A stretch of DNA of 64,000 bases from Mangrovibacterium sp041596335 (GTDB lineage Bacteria; Bacteroidota; Bacteroidia; Bacteroidales; Prolixibacteraceae): the NCBI RefSeq assembly GCF_041596335.1, contig NZ_JBFHIT010000008.1, forward strand, positions 1-64,000. Direction: 5' to 3'. The notes under the pieces were generated by a model that did not search any database, was not told the origin of the DNA, and saw only the letters and a program-made list of their open reading frames with translations. The translations under genes and the position numbers were made by a program. Each line of letters opens with the position of its first letter. Position 1 is the first letter of the stretch. Positions 1 through 7,735 of the stretch are shown piece by piece.

Positions 1-680
1 AGGTCTTTCGATAATTCCAGGTATTCGTCGTTGCTGCCGTAACGCGGATCAACCTTATAAAAATCGGTTGTTGAATAACCATGATAGGAGGTTCTGGTCA
101 TATTGTTTTCCAGCACCGGATTCAGCCATACTGCTGTAAAACCCAAATCCTGAATGTAGTCGAGCCGGTTGATAATTCCGCGCAAATCACCTCCGTGACG
201 GCCGTCTTTATCTGCCCGGTTCAGCTTTTCTTTCATCCCTTCAACCTCATCGTTCTCCAGATCGCCATTTACAAAGCGGTCGGGAGTGATCAAGTAAATT
301 ACATCCGAACTGTTGAAGCCGATTCGTTCAGCGGAATGTGGTTCGCGGGCTTTCAGCTCGTACTGAAACTGTGTCGTCTGCTTTTTGCCCGACTTAAACA
401 CAATCTGGAAAGCTCCGGGTTTAGTATTTTCCGCAATCTTCAGGTCGATGAAAAGGTAGTTCGGATTTTCGACGCGGGTCACGCTTTCAATTTTCACCCC
501 GGGATAACTAATCTCGGGCATACCGGCCCCTATATTTTCGCCGTAAACCATCAACTGCAGATTTGGATTCGTCATGCCAACCCACCAAAAAGTTGGCTCC
601 ACGCGCAAACTCTCTGTTTGCTTGGCGAAACCGCTTAAAGTGAATAACACGAAATAGAATAGAATTGTGTATCGTTTCAT
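1..680 (-). CDS. GH13 cyclomaltodextrinase/neopullulanase (SusA-like), C-terminus beyond window
   Basis: The first 226 codons are present; the gene runs off the left edge. It opens with a hydrophobic signal peptide (MKRYTILFYFVLF...), so the enzyme is exported, probably to the periplasm. Residues about 20-105 look like the N-terminal beta-sandwich of cyclomaltodextrinase-type GH13 enzymes (VEPTFWWVGM at its start). The GH13 barrel then begins with DVIYLITPDRFVNGD, HGGDLRGI and LGFTAVWLNPVLEN. The catalytic Asp/Glu/Asp lie outside the window, so activity cannot be checked. Its ATG follows the esterase stop by one base (TAAAATG), making it the last visible gene of the leftward maltose operon. 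Expected role: cutting maltodextrins or pullulan to small oligosaccharides. Neopullulanase versus cyclomaltodextrinase cannot be separated here. Confidence 0.88.
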   Translation of the reverse strand, partial: MKRYTILFYFVLFTLSGFAKQTESLRVEPTFWWVGMTNPNLQLMVYGENIGAGMPEISYPGVKIESVTRVENPNYLFIDLKIAENTKPGAFQIVFKSGKKQTTQFQYELKAREPHSAERIGFNSSDVIYLITPDRFVNGDLENDEVEGMKEKLNRADKDGRHGGDLRGIINRLDYIQDLGFTAVWLNPVLENNMTRTSYHGYSTTDFYKVDPRYGSNDEYLELSKD

Positions 681-681
681 T

Positions 682-1590
682 TTATTTAGTTTTAGGTTCT
701 TGCAATAAAAAAGTAAAAGGAATGTGCAATCTGTTTGCCCATGCCCTCTCTGAATGATCATCTCCTTCAAATTTCAGAGTACTCCAGTTCGTCTGATCAT
801 ACCCTCTGATCTCCATGGTTTTGTCAATCATCAGTTGGTGTTTTTCATACAAACTGTCCAAGGTTGCAGTTCCGTAATCAAAATAGAGCCTATGATCTTC
901 CGGATCGGGTAAATGCTTGCTCAAATAGGCATTAAACGCCTGCGGAATTTCATCGTTCTGTTCAAACGTGCCAATCCAGTGAGTTGACAAGCAGGCAGCC
1001 CCTCCAAAAACTTCGGGGTACTCACAGATGCCGTACATGGAAATCAAGCCACCCATACTGGATCCGGCCAAAAAAGTATGATCCTGATCTACTAACGTTG
1101 AAAAATGTTTATCAATATACGGTTTTAGCTCCTCAACGACGAACCGCAGGTAATTATCAGCCAATGGCTTGCCCTTCAACCAGGAGTCGGTTATTGTAGC
1201 CCGCAAACTATCCGGAAGAACTGACAATGGTCTTTGGGGAAAGTACTCCGTATGGCGATAGCCGTCATTATTCCAGACCCCGACAACAATGCAGGGTTGT
1301 ACTTTCTTTTTACAGATCAACTCCGAGAGCACTTCATCCACTTGCCATTCCTGCTTATTCCAGGTAACTGTGGAGTCGTAGAGCATTTGCCCGTCGTGCA
1401 TGTATACAACAGCATATTTCAGCGAGTCGGTATAGCCATCGGGCAGCCAGACATCGATATTGCGCGAATGGATATATTGCGACGGGAAATCGTGAATACG
1501 AACAATTTTCCCGCTCGACACCTGCGGCACCTGTGCTTGCAAGGCACCCATCAAAAATGTAAGTACTGCTAAAATCGCTGTTTTCTTCAT
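682..1590 (-). CDS. Secreted alpha/beta-hydrolase esterase (esterase D / enterochelin-esterase-like)
   Basis: A 302-residue protein with a signal peptide ending near LQAQ. It has the fold signature of the putative-esterase family: VVYMHDGQMLYD, then the nucleophile elbow GSSMGG (Ser in GxSxG), an Asp candidate in the FDYGTATLD stretch and a His in DDHSER near the C-terminus. The start overlaps the stop of the GH65 gene by four bases (ATGA) and its stop sits one base before the GH13 start, so translation is probably coupled. Family members hydrolyse carboxylic esters; the substrate is unknown. Presence inside a maltose operon suggests an acylated carbohydrate or a structural role of the fold, but this is inference. 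Confidence 0.82.
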   Translation of the reverse strand: MKKTAILAVLTFLMGALQAQVPQVSSGKIVRIHDFPSQYIHSRNIDVWLPDGYTDSLKYAVVYMHDGQMLYDSTVTWNKQEWQVDEVLSELICKKKVQPCIVVGVWNNDGYRHTEYFPQRPLSVLPDSLRATITDSWLKGKPLADNYLRFVVEELKPYIDKHFSTLVDQDHTFLAGSSMGGLISMYGICEYPEVFGGAACLSTHWIGTFEQNDEIPQAFNAYLSKHLPDPEDHRLYFDYGTATLDSLYEKHQLMIDKTMEIRGYDQTNWSTLKFEGDDHSERAWANRLHIPFTFLLQEPKTK

Positions 1591-3902
1591 GGTGTTTTCA
1601 CGTTTTCAATACGAATACGCTGGTTTCCGGGCAACAAGTGCTTTTGCCCAAAAACAACGATGGTTGCATCTGCTTGGCTGTGATTTACGATCGTAAGCTC
1701 TTCAGCCATCCTAACTTCCAAATGAGCGCCCCGGAAATTAATTCGGAATGCGAAAGCTTCCCATGATTTTGGAAGGAACGGATTTAGCATCAGTTGACCG
1801 TTTTTCACCTCCATACCGCCAAATGTTTCAACAAACGACAACCATGTTCCGCCCATGCTGGTAATATGCAAACCATCATCGGTGTCGTTGTTGTAGTCAT
1901 CTAAATCGAGGCGCGCCGTGCGCAAATACATTTCATAAGCTTTCTCCTCGCGGCCGATGCGTGCCGCCAAAACCGCGTGAATGCACGACGAAAGCGATGA
2001 TTCGTGAACCGTTAAAGGTTCGTAGAAATCGAAATGGCGACGTAGAGTTTCCGTATCAAAATCGTGTTTAAACCAATAAAACGACTGCAATGTATCGGCC
2101 TGTTTAATATAGCAGGAGCGCAAAATACGATCCCACGACCAGTTCTGATGGATCGGTCGTTCGCTCGGATCAAGTGTTGAGGCAGGTGCAATTTCTTTAT
2201 CGAGGAATCCGTCTTGTTGCAGGAAGATATCTTTGCCGGCACTATACGGAAAGTACATTTTCTCAATAATTTCCTTCCATAAAGTAGTTTCACCTTGTTC
2301 GTTGAAAGACCATTTTCGGGTCAACTCGCTAAACAAATACGGATGTTCTTTTTTGAGGTAATCAATCACCTCAAGGGTATATTTTAAAGTCCATACGGCC
2401 ATTCGATTTGTATGGAAGTTATTATTTACATTGTTTTCGTACTCATTCGGACCGGTCACTCCGAGCATCACATAGGCATTTTTATCTTCCGACCAATTTA
2501 CCCGTTGAGCCCAAAACCGGGAAATACCGAGCAGCACTTCGAATCCGAAGGGCGCCAAATAATCTTGGTCGCCGGTGTAGTTAATGTAATTGTAAATAGC
2601 ATAGGCAATCGCTCCGTTGCGGTGTATTTCCTCGAAAGTGATCTCCCATTCATTGTGACATTCTTCACCATTGATGGTGACCATTGGGTACAATGCGGCA
2701 CCGTCAGTGAAACCGAGTTTCCCGGCGTTTTCAATGGCTTTCTGCAGATGTTTATGCCTGTATAGCAACAAGTTTTTGGCGACCAACTGAGGTGCCGTTG
2801 CCATAAAGAAAGGCAGACAATAGGCTTCAGTATCCCAATAAGTTACACCGCCATATTTCTCTCCGGTAAAACCTTTTGGACCAATATTTAAACGTTCATC
2901 GTCGCCCGAGTATGTTTGCATCAGCTGAAAAATATTGAACCGAATTCCCTGTTGCGCTGCCACGTCGCCTTTAATCATGATATCAGCGGTTTTCCAACGT
3001 TCACTCCATTTTTTGCTGTGAGCTTCAAACAGCTGGTCGAAGCCGGTTTTGACGGTTTCGGCTAATTTTGATTTTACATGCCCCATTAGCTTCTCCTGAA
3101 GCAAATACATGGACGAATTGACCGCCATATATTTTTCGATGATAATCTCTTCGTTAGCCTCAACTTCCAGTTCGAATGTATTGGCAACAAATTTTTCGCG
3201 GGTGAACGATTCTGAAGCGATTATCTTTTTCCCTTTAAGTGAAACAGAAGTATCGATTCCATGGCACACAAAAAATGAAGTCTTTTTGGTTTCCATACAC
3301 AGGAATGCCTGCTCTTTCGCTACGTCTTTCCGGGTTTCGATCCAGAATTTTTCGTCGTAATTCGAGTCCTCATTCACCACATCACCGTCGATAAATGAAC
3401 AAAGCTCAATTTTGCCATTGAAGTTGATACTTTTCAGTCGATACCGGATCGCACCAACTTCCTTATCATCAATACTCAGAAAACGTTCGGAGCACACTTC
3501 AACCTGTTTGCCTGAAGGTAAAGATGCCTTAAATTTGCGAGTGAGCAGAGCGGTACGCATATCGAGTACGCGACTAAATTCGTCGACCCTTGCGTTTGCC
3601 AAATCCAGTTCTTCACCATCAATTTTCAGATGCAGGCCAATCCAATTTGCTGCATTCAGAATTTTAGCAAAATATTCGGGATAGCCATTTTTCCACCAGC
3701 CCACACGGGTTTTGTCGGGGTAATAAACGCCGGCCATATAGTTTCCCTGCAGCGAGTCGCCCGAATATTTTTCTTCGAAATTGGCGCGCTGCCCGGTGTG
3801 CCCGTTGCCGATGCTGAACAAACTCTCCGAGATTCGGTTATTTTCCGGAACAAATTCATTTTCAACAACCTGCCATTCAGAATGTATAATGTAGTTTTTC
3901 AT
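1587..3902 (-). CDS. GH65 maltose phosphorylase
   Basis: A 771-residue cytoplasmic enzyme with no signal peptide. It should convert maltose plus phosphate to glucose plus beta-glucose-1-phosphate. The N-terminal beta-sandwich (SLFSIGNGHTGQR) leads into the (alpha/alpha)6 barrel with YWDTEAYCLPFF. The catalytic-acid motif GVTGPNEYENN places the Glu at residue 487. The stretch ECHNEWEITFEEIHRNG is characteristic of maltose-specific members rather than trehalose or kojibiose phosphorylases. The longer frame from 3911 begins with TTG; ATG at 3902 is preferred. Placement directly after beta-phosphoglucomutase (27-base gap) fits the pathway, since that mutase uses the beta-anomer released here. Overlaps the esterase start by four bases. 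Confidence 0.93.
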   Translation of the reverse strand: MKNYIIHSEWQVVENEFVPENNRISESLFSIGNGHTGQRANFEEKYSGDSLQGNYMAGVYYPDKTRVGWWKNGYPEYFAKILNAANWIGLHLKIDGEELDLANARVDEFSRVLDMRTALLTRKFKASLPSGKQVEVCSERFLSIDDKEVGAIRYRLKSINFNGKIELCSFIDGDVVNEDSNYDEKFWIETRKDVAKEQAFLCMETKKTSFFVCHGIDTSVSLKGKKIIASESFTREKFVANTFELEVEANEEIIIEKYMAVNSSMYLLQEKLMGHVKSKLAETVKTGFDQLFEAHSKKWSERWKTADIMIKGDVAAQQGIRFNIFQLMQTYSGDDERLNIGPKGFTGEKYGGVTYWDTEAYCLPFFMATAPQLVAKNLLLYRHKHLQKAIENAGKLGFTDGAALYPMVTINGEECHNEWEITFEEIHRNGAIAYAIYNYINYTGDQDYLAPFGFEVLLGISRFWAQRVNWSEDKNAYVMLGVTGPNEYENNVNNNFHTNRMAVWTLKYTLEVIDYLKKEHPYLFSELTRKWSFNEQGETTLWKEIIEKMYFPYSAGKDIFLQQDGFLDKEIAPASTLDPSERPIHQNWSWDRILRSCYIKQADTLQSFYWFKHDFDTETLRRHFDFYEPLTVHESSLSSCIHAVLAARIGREEKAYEMYLRTARLDLDDYNNDTDDGLHITSMGGTWLSFVETFGGMEVKNGQLMLNPFLPKSWEAFAFRINFRGAHLEVRMAEELTIVNHSQADATIVVFGQKHLLPGNQRIRIENVKTP

Positions 3903-3929
3903 GTTAATCAATTAATTACAAATCATTAA

Positions 3930-4583
3930 TCAAATCCTCTGTAATAAATCAGCCGGGTGAAAACCCGCAAACCCTGGAATAACCAGATTAGCCCGGTGGA
4001 GTGTTTCCGGATCACCAACGCCAACACAACGCATTCCGGCGTTGAGAGCTGCTTCGAGCCCGGCAATTGCATCTTCAAAAACGATACATTCGTCGGGTTT
4101 TACATCCAATGCTTCAGCTCCTTTCAGGAAAACTTCGGGATCAGGTTTGGCTTTGCTCACTTTTGTGCCATCAATAATGGCATCAAACAATTGTTCAATG
4201 TTCAGCCGCTCCAAAATAAGCTGTGCGTTTTTGCTGGCCGATCCCAGAGCAACACCGATGTTTCGGTTCCGAAGATCAGTCAAAAAGTCCTTCACCCCGG
4301 GAAGAATCTCATCTTCACCCATTTTCAAAATATACTCCAGATAGACCCGATTCTTCTTTTCAGCCAGCTCGTTCTTCTTTTCCTGCGGCAAATCGAGTTT
4401 CCCGAGGTTCAGAATAATGTCAAGCGAATCCATTCGGCTTACACCTTTTAAAAGTTCGTTGTGTGTTTCCGTAAATTCGATTCCTAGTTCATCAGCAAGT
4501 TCCTTCCAGGCCAAAAAATGATATTTGGCCGTATCCACCAGCACCCCATCCAAATCGAAAAGACAGGCTGTTATTTTTTTCAT
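3930..4583 (-). CDS. pgmB: Beta-phosphoglucomutase (HAD superfamily)
   Basis: A 217-residue HAD phosphatase-fold protein. Motif I is FDLDGVLVDTA with Asp nucleophile and acid/base at residues 9 and 11; the cap-domain segment YHFLAWKELADELGI is typical of beta-phosphoglucomutase. Motif II is LGSASKNA, the conserved Lys lies in KAKPDPEVF, and motif III is CIVFEDAIAGLEAA. It converts beta-glucose-1-phosphate to glucose-6-phosphate for glycolysis. Its start codon overlaps the transporter stop by four bases and the maltose phosphorylase follows closely, so the three form a cytoplasmic maltose phosphorolysis module. The function is well supported by motifs and context together. Confidence 0.94.
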   Translation of the reverse strand: MKKITACLFDLDGVLVDTAKYHFLAWKELADELGIEFTETHNELLKGVSRMDSLDIILNLGKLDLPQEKKNELAEKKNRVYLEYILKMGEDEILPGVKDFLTDLRNRNIGVALGSASKNAQLILERLNIEQLFDAIIDGTKVSKAKPDPEVFLKGAEALDVKPDECIVFEDAIAGLEAALNAGMRCVGVGDPETLHRANLVIPGFAGFHPADLLQRI

Positions 4584-5944
4584 GACAATTTTTTTTGTGG
4601 TGTTTTAATAAAAGACACGGATACAGCGCCCAGCAGCATGGCTACACCGCAAACAATCAGCATATAGATGGCTTCATTCTGAAATACTGACCGCAATAAT
4701 GCACCGCCAACAAATCCGGATATAATTTGAGGGCCGGCAATGGTAAAATTAAAGATGCCCATGTAGACGCCCATCTTGTCGGCCGGAAGCGATTCGGATA
4801 AAATGGAATAGGGCATCGCCAAAATGGCTGCCCACGCGATTCCCACACCGATCATTGAAAAGATGAGCAAATTGGGTGTGTTGAAAAAATACATGGAAAC
4901 ATAACCGGCACCACCCAACAACAGAGCCATCCCGTAGGTTGTTTTGCGTCCGAAGGTGTTGGCAATACGGGTCATCACCAGCGAAAATAAGGCAGCAAAC
5001 AGGCTATAAGCGCCAAACAGTACTCCGACCCAGTTTCCGGCTTCCTGATACAATGGCGATGAAGCATCACTGATTTCGGTACCAAAAGCGTGTTGAGCTA
5101 CGGCCGGCGTTGTGTACACCCACATAATATAAAGGGCGAACCACGAAAAGAACTGAACCAACGCCAGTTGCATCATCACTTTAGGCATCTGGGTGAATAG
5201 GTGCCAAAAATTAGACAGCTTCTCTCCAAGCGATTTTTTAACCTGCCCTTCTGCAATCCACTTATCGTAGTCGATGTCATTCTGAGCACAATACACTTCA
5301 GGTGGATATTCTTTGGTTTTAAAAACGGTCCAAATAACTGAAAGTAAAAGGATGGCACCGCCAATATAAAAGGACCAAATAACCGAAGCAGGAACTTCTC
5401 CAGCCGCTGCGGTATTGCTTACCTTCAGAATGTTGGTCAGAAAGTAAGGCAATACCGAACCAACGACTGCTCCGGTATTAATCAGGAAACTTTGAACCGA
5501 ATATCCCAAGGTTCGCTGTTCTTCGGGAACCATATCGGCCACCAACGCCCGAAAGGGTTGCATGGTGATATTGAAAGAACCGTCCATCAAAGCAAACATC
5601 AGAGCTCCGAACACCAGTGCCGGAATTACCGAAACCAGCGCAGCCGAGTTTGGCATGAGCCACATAGCAAGTGCAGCCACAAAAGCCCCACCTAGAATGT
5701 ACGACCCACGCCGACCGAAACGATTCCAGGTTCGATCGCTCGCTGCACCAACAATTGGCTGAACGATCAAACCCATTACGGGTGCGGCCAACCAGAAGAA
5801 GGATAGTGAATGCAGATCGGCTCCGAGGTTCGACAATATTCGGCTTACATTGGCACTTTGCAAGGCAAAACCGATTTGAATTCCCAAAAAGCCGAAGCTG
5901 ACATTCCATATCTGCCAAAAACGAAGAGCAGGTTTAATCTTCAT
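4580..5944 (-). CDS. MFS sugar (maltose-type) transporter, SLC45/GPH-like
   Basis: A 454-residue membrane protein with about 12 predicted hydrophobic segments. The signature after TM2 (GAASDRTWNRFGRRGSYILGG) and the central one (VMTRIANTFGRKTTYG) are typical of the GPH/SLC45 branch of the major facilitator superfamily. In Bacteroidota such transporters commonly sit with maltose phosphorylase and beta-phosphoglucomutase and carry maltose across the inner membrane, probably with protons. It is the first gene of the leftward operon, with a good promoter and an operator-like core upstream. Substrate assignment rests on neighbours rather than on residues seen. Confidence 0.9.
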   Translation of the reverse strand: MKIKPALRFWQIWNVSFGFLGIQIGFALQSANVSRILSNLGADLHSLSFFWLAAPVMGLIVQPIVGAASDRTWNRFGRRGSYILGGAFVAALAMWLMPNSAALVSVIPALVFGALMFALMDGSFNITMQPFRALVADMVPEEQRTLGYSVQSFLINTGAVVGSVLPYFLTNILKVSNTAAAGEVPASVIWSFYIGGAILLLSVIWTVFKTKEYPPEVYCAQNDIDYDKWIAEGQVKKSLGEKLSNFWHLFTQMPKVMMQLALVQFFSWFALYIMWVYTTPAVAQHAFGTEISDASSPLYQEAGNWVGVLFGAYSLFAALFSLVMTRIANTFGRKTTYGMALLLGGAGYVSMYFFNTPNLLIFSMIGVGIAWAAILAMPYSILSESLPADKMGVYMGIFNFTIAGPQIISGFVGGALLRSVFQNEAIYMLIVCGVAMLLGAVSVSFIKTPQKKLS

Positions 5945-6115
5945 ATCCGTTAATTAAGTTTGAAGGTCACGTGACCTGTCAGTTCAAAAATCAATTTTAA
6001 AATATCACGTTGTAATTTACAGCAACAATTATACTTGCCGCATGCAATCGGAATCTGATTCGCATCAGATTTAAAAGGAATAAAAATGGACGTAGAAAAA
6101 TCGGATGATCAAATG

Positions 6116-6148
6116 CAAATATAAAACGCATTTTTCGATATATACAAA
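6116..6148 (-). promoter_or_regulatory. Promoter of the leftward maltose-phosphorolysis operon
   Basis: Reading the minus strand there is a -33 TTTG (6148-6145), 21 bases, then a -7 TATATTTG (6123-6116) matching the Bacteroidota TAnnTTTG box. Transcription would start near 6109, leaving a leader of about 165 bases before the transporter ATG at 5944. Apart from this promoter and the operator core at 6217-6226, the 312-base gap between the transporter and the LacI gene shows nothing else. Confidence 0.7.
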
Positions 6149-6216
6149 CAGCAATATCCGGCAGAAAGCTTTGAAAAGCCCAAAATAAGTCGAAAACAGG
6201 ACTGAAAGCCCCATTT

Positions 6217-6226
6217 CAAACGTTTG
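6217..6226. promoter_or_regulatory. LacI-type operator core CAAACGTTTG upstream of the transporter operon
   Basis: A perfect 10-bp palindrome, identical to the centre of the 18-bp palindrome before susC. The central CpG is typical of LacI-family operators. It lies about 70 bases upstream of the -33 box of the leftward promoter rather than over it, which fits activation or looping better than simple blocking. Regulator assignment to the adjacent LacI protein is inference. Confidence 0.7.
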
Positions 6227-6256
6227 CATAAAAAAATTAAAATCCAGTGATTTTTT

Positions 6257-7270
6257 TTAAATCGACGATTCGCGAATAACCAATTCGCCTTCTAACACAC
6301 GCGTAACAGGAGTATAATTATCATCTGAGTTTAAAATTCGTTGCAGAAGTATTTCGGTAGCAATCGTACCCATTTCGTAACCATGCTGATCCACCGAACT
6401 CAACGTTGGATTCGTAATTCCCGACAAACGGCCATCGCTAAAACCAATAATCGAAATTTGATCGGGGATTTTAACACCCAGCTTTTGCAACGCCTGCATG
6501 GCACCAACTGCCGTTAAATCATTCGTAGCAAATAGCCCATCGGGCAAGTTACCCCTGTCTGCCAATTGGCGAACAGCAACAACAGCTTTTTCATAGTTAT
6601 CAGCCTGAATAATTAGTTCCGGGTGAACCGGAAGGCCCGCTTCGTTGATGGCACGCAGATAACCCAACTGCCGATTTCTACCGATCATTAAATGACCGGG
6701 GCCTGAAAAGTGTGCAATACGCTTTCGCCCGTTTTCAATCAAATGCCGGGTTGCTTTATAAGCTGCTTCCTCGTCGTCAATAATCACCTGATCGGCCTCC
6801 ATTCCTGGCACGATGCGATCAAAAAACACCAGTGGAATTCCTTTTTCCCGCATCATATTCAAATGATCGAACTTGGTAGATTCCTTCGCAATCGACACTA
6901 ATACGCCATCAACCCGATGTGCTACCAACATATTGGCATTGGCCACTTCCCGATCGTACCGCTCATTCGATTGGCAAATCATCACCGTAAAACCGGCATC
7001 GTAAGCTACATCTTCAATTCCGCTGATAACCGATGAAAAGAAATGGTGTACAATTTCGGGAATAATAACTCCAATGGTATTGGTACGGCTTTGCTTCAGA
7101 CTTAGCGCGATCGCATTGGGCTGGTATTTCAACTGAGCGGCCAAATCATTTACGGCCTTTTTAGTTTCAACACTTATATCCGGATGATCTTTTAAGGCAC
7201 GGGAAACAGTTGACGGAGAAATACCCAGGAGGCGGGCGATATCTTTAATCGTAATCGGATTACTTTTCAT
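6257..7270 (-). CDS. LacI-family transcriptional regulator of the maltodextrin locus
   Basis: A 337-residue regulator. Residues 7-26 form the helix-turn-helix (TIKDIARLLGISPSTVSRAL) and residues about 52-61 the hinge helix (PNAIALSLKQ). The rest is a periplasmic-binding-protein-like sensor domain (TIGVIIPEIVHHFFS, GLFATNDLTAVGAM, SIIGFSDGRLS). It lies between the two divergent arms of the starch/maltose locus, and matching palindromes occur before both arms. The effector is probably maltose or a maltodextrin, but no residue seen proves it. Because the candidate sites lie upstream of the recognised promoters, it may act as an activator. Confidence 0.93.
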   Translation of the reverse strand: MKSNPITIKDIARLLGISPSTVSRALKDHPDISVETKKAVNDLAAQLKYQPNAIALSLKQSRTNTIGVIIPEIVHHFFSSVISGIEDVAYDAGFTVMICQSNERYDREVANANMLVAHRVDGVLVSIAKESTKFDHLNMMREKGIPLVFFDRIVPGMEADQVIIDDEEAAYKATRHLIENGRKRIAHFSGPGHLMIGRNRQLGYLRAINEAGLPVHPELIIQADNYEKAVVAVRQLADRGNLPDGLFATNDLTAVGAMQALQKLGVKIPDQISIIGFSDGRLSGITNPTLSSVDQHGYEMGTIATEILLQRILNSDDNYTPVTRVLEGELVIRESSI

Positions 7271-7566
7271 AGATTAGCTTGGTTGGTTTCGCAATATAGA
7301 AATAAATCAGAAATCGAGTAACACGATAGCCAATGCGTAAATATGTTATTCAATAACGAACAAACAATTTGAATTAATTATCAGCCTCTTATCCTCTTTA
7401 TGTATGATTGAATTTCGATTCTTAATGCGATTTTATTTTTATCATAACTCTACCTCAAAAAAAATAGAAAAAAATAGAGAGCATAAGGCTAAAACCAGCC
7501 CAAACCATACCACGAAAATGCCCCACCAGTAACCACCTGTTTTTTAACACATTTGGTGCAAACGTC

Positions 7567-7584
7567 ACCGCAAACGTTTGCGGT
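7567..7584. promoter_or_regulatory. Perfect 18-bp palindromic operator upstream of susC
   Basis: ACCGCAAACGTTTGCGGT is its own reverse complement, with the CpG centre and CAAACG half-sites expected for a LacI-family operator. A second half-site (GCAAACGT) lies immediately upstream at 7558-7565. The site is about 45 bases upstream of the candidate -7 box of susC and about 300 bases from the LacI start, so it could serve both directions. The remainder of the 465-base intergenic region (7271-7735) shows no gene. Confidence 0.8.
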
Positions 7585-7627
7585 AAAAAACCGACCAATA
7601 CCCCATAAATACTTAAAAACAAATCCA

Positions 7628-7635
7628 TATACTTG
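7628..7635 (+). promoter_or_regulatory. Candidate -7 box of the susCDE operon
   Basis: TATACTTG differs from TAnnTTTG at one position. No TTTG is visible at the expected distance upstream, so the promoter looks weak on its own, as expected if it depends on an activator bound at the palindrome just upstream. Transcription would start near 7641. Confidence 0.45.
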
Positions 7636-7735
7636 CACCATCGGATAAAAAAAATGGAATAAAATCGGACTATTGATTTTGAATCAGAATTTGAATGATG
7701 ACCTAATTGAATTAAAGAACTAATAGAAAAAACAC

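Noticed and set aside
81..638. A 185-codon plus-strand frame at the left edge
   Set aside because: It lies opposite the GH13 gene, whose product is clearly recognisable; the plus-strand product has no motif.
5478..5918. A 146-codon minus-strand frame inside the MFS transporter gene
   Set aside because: It overlaps the transporter in another frame and shows no family signature; a shadow of the real gene.
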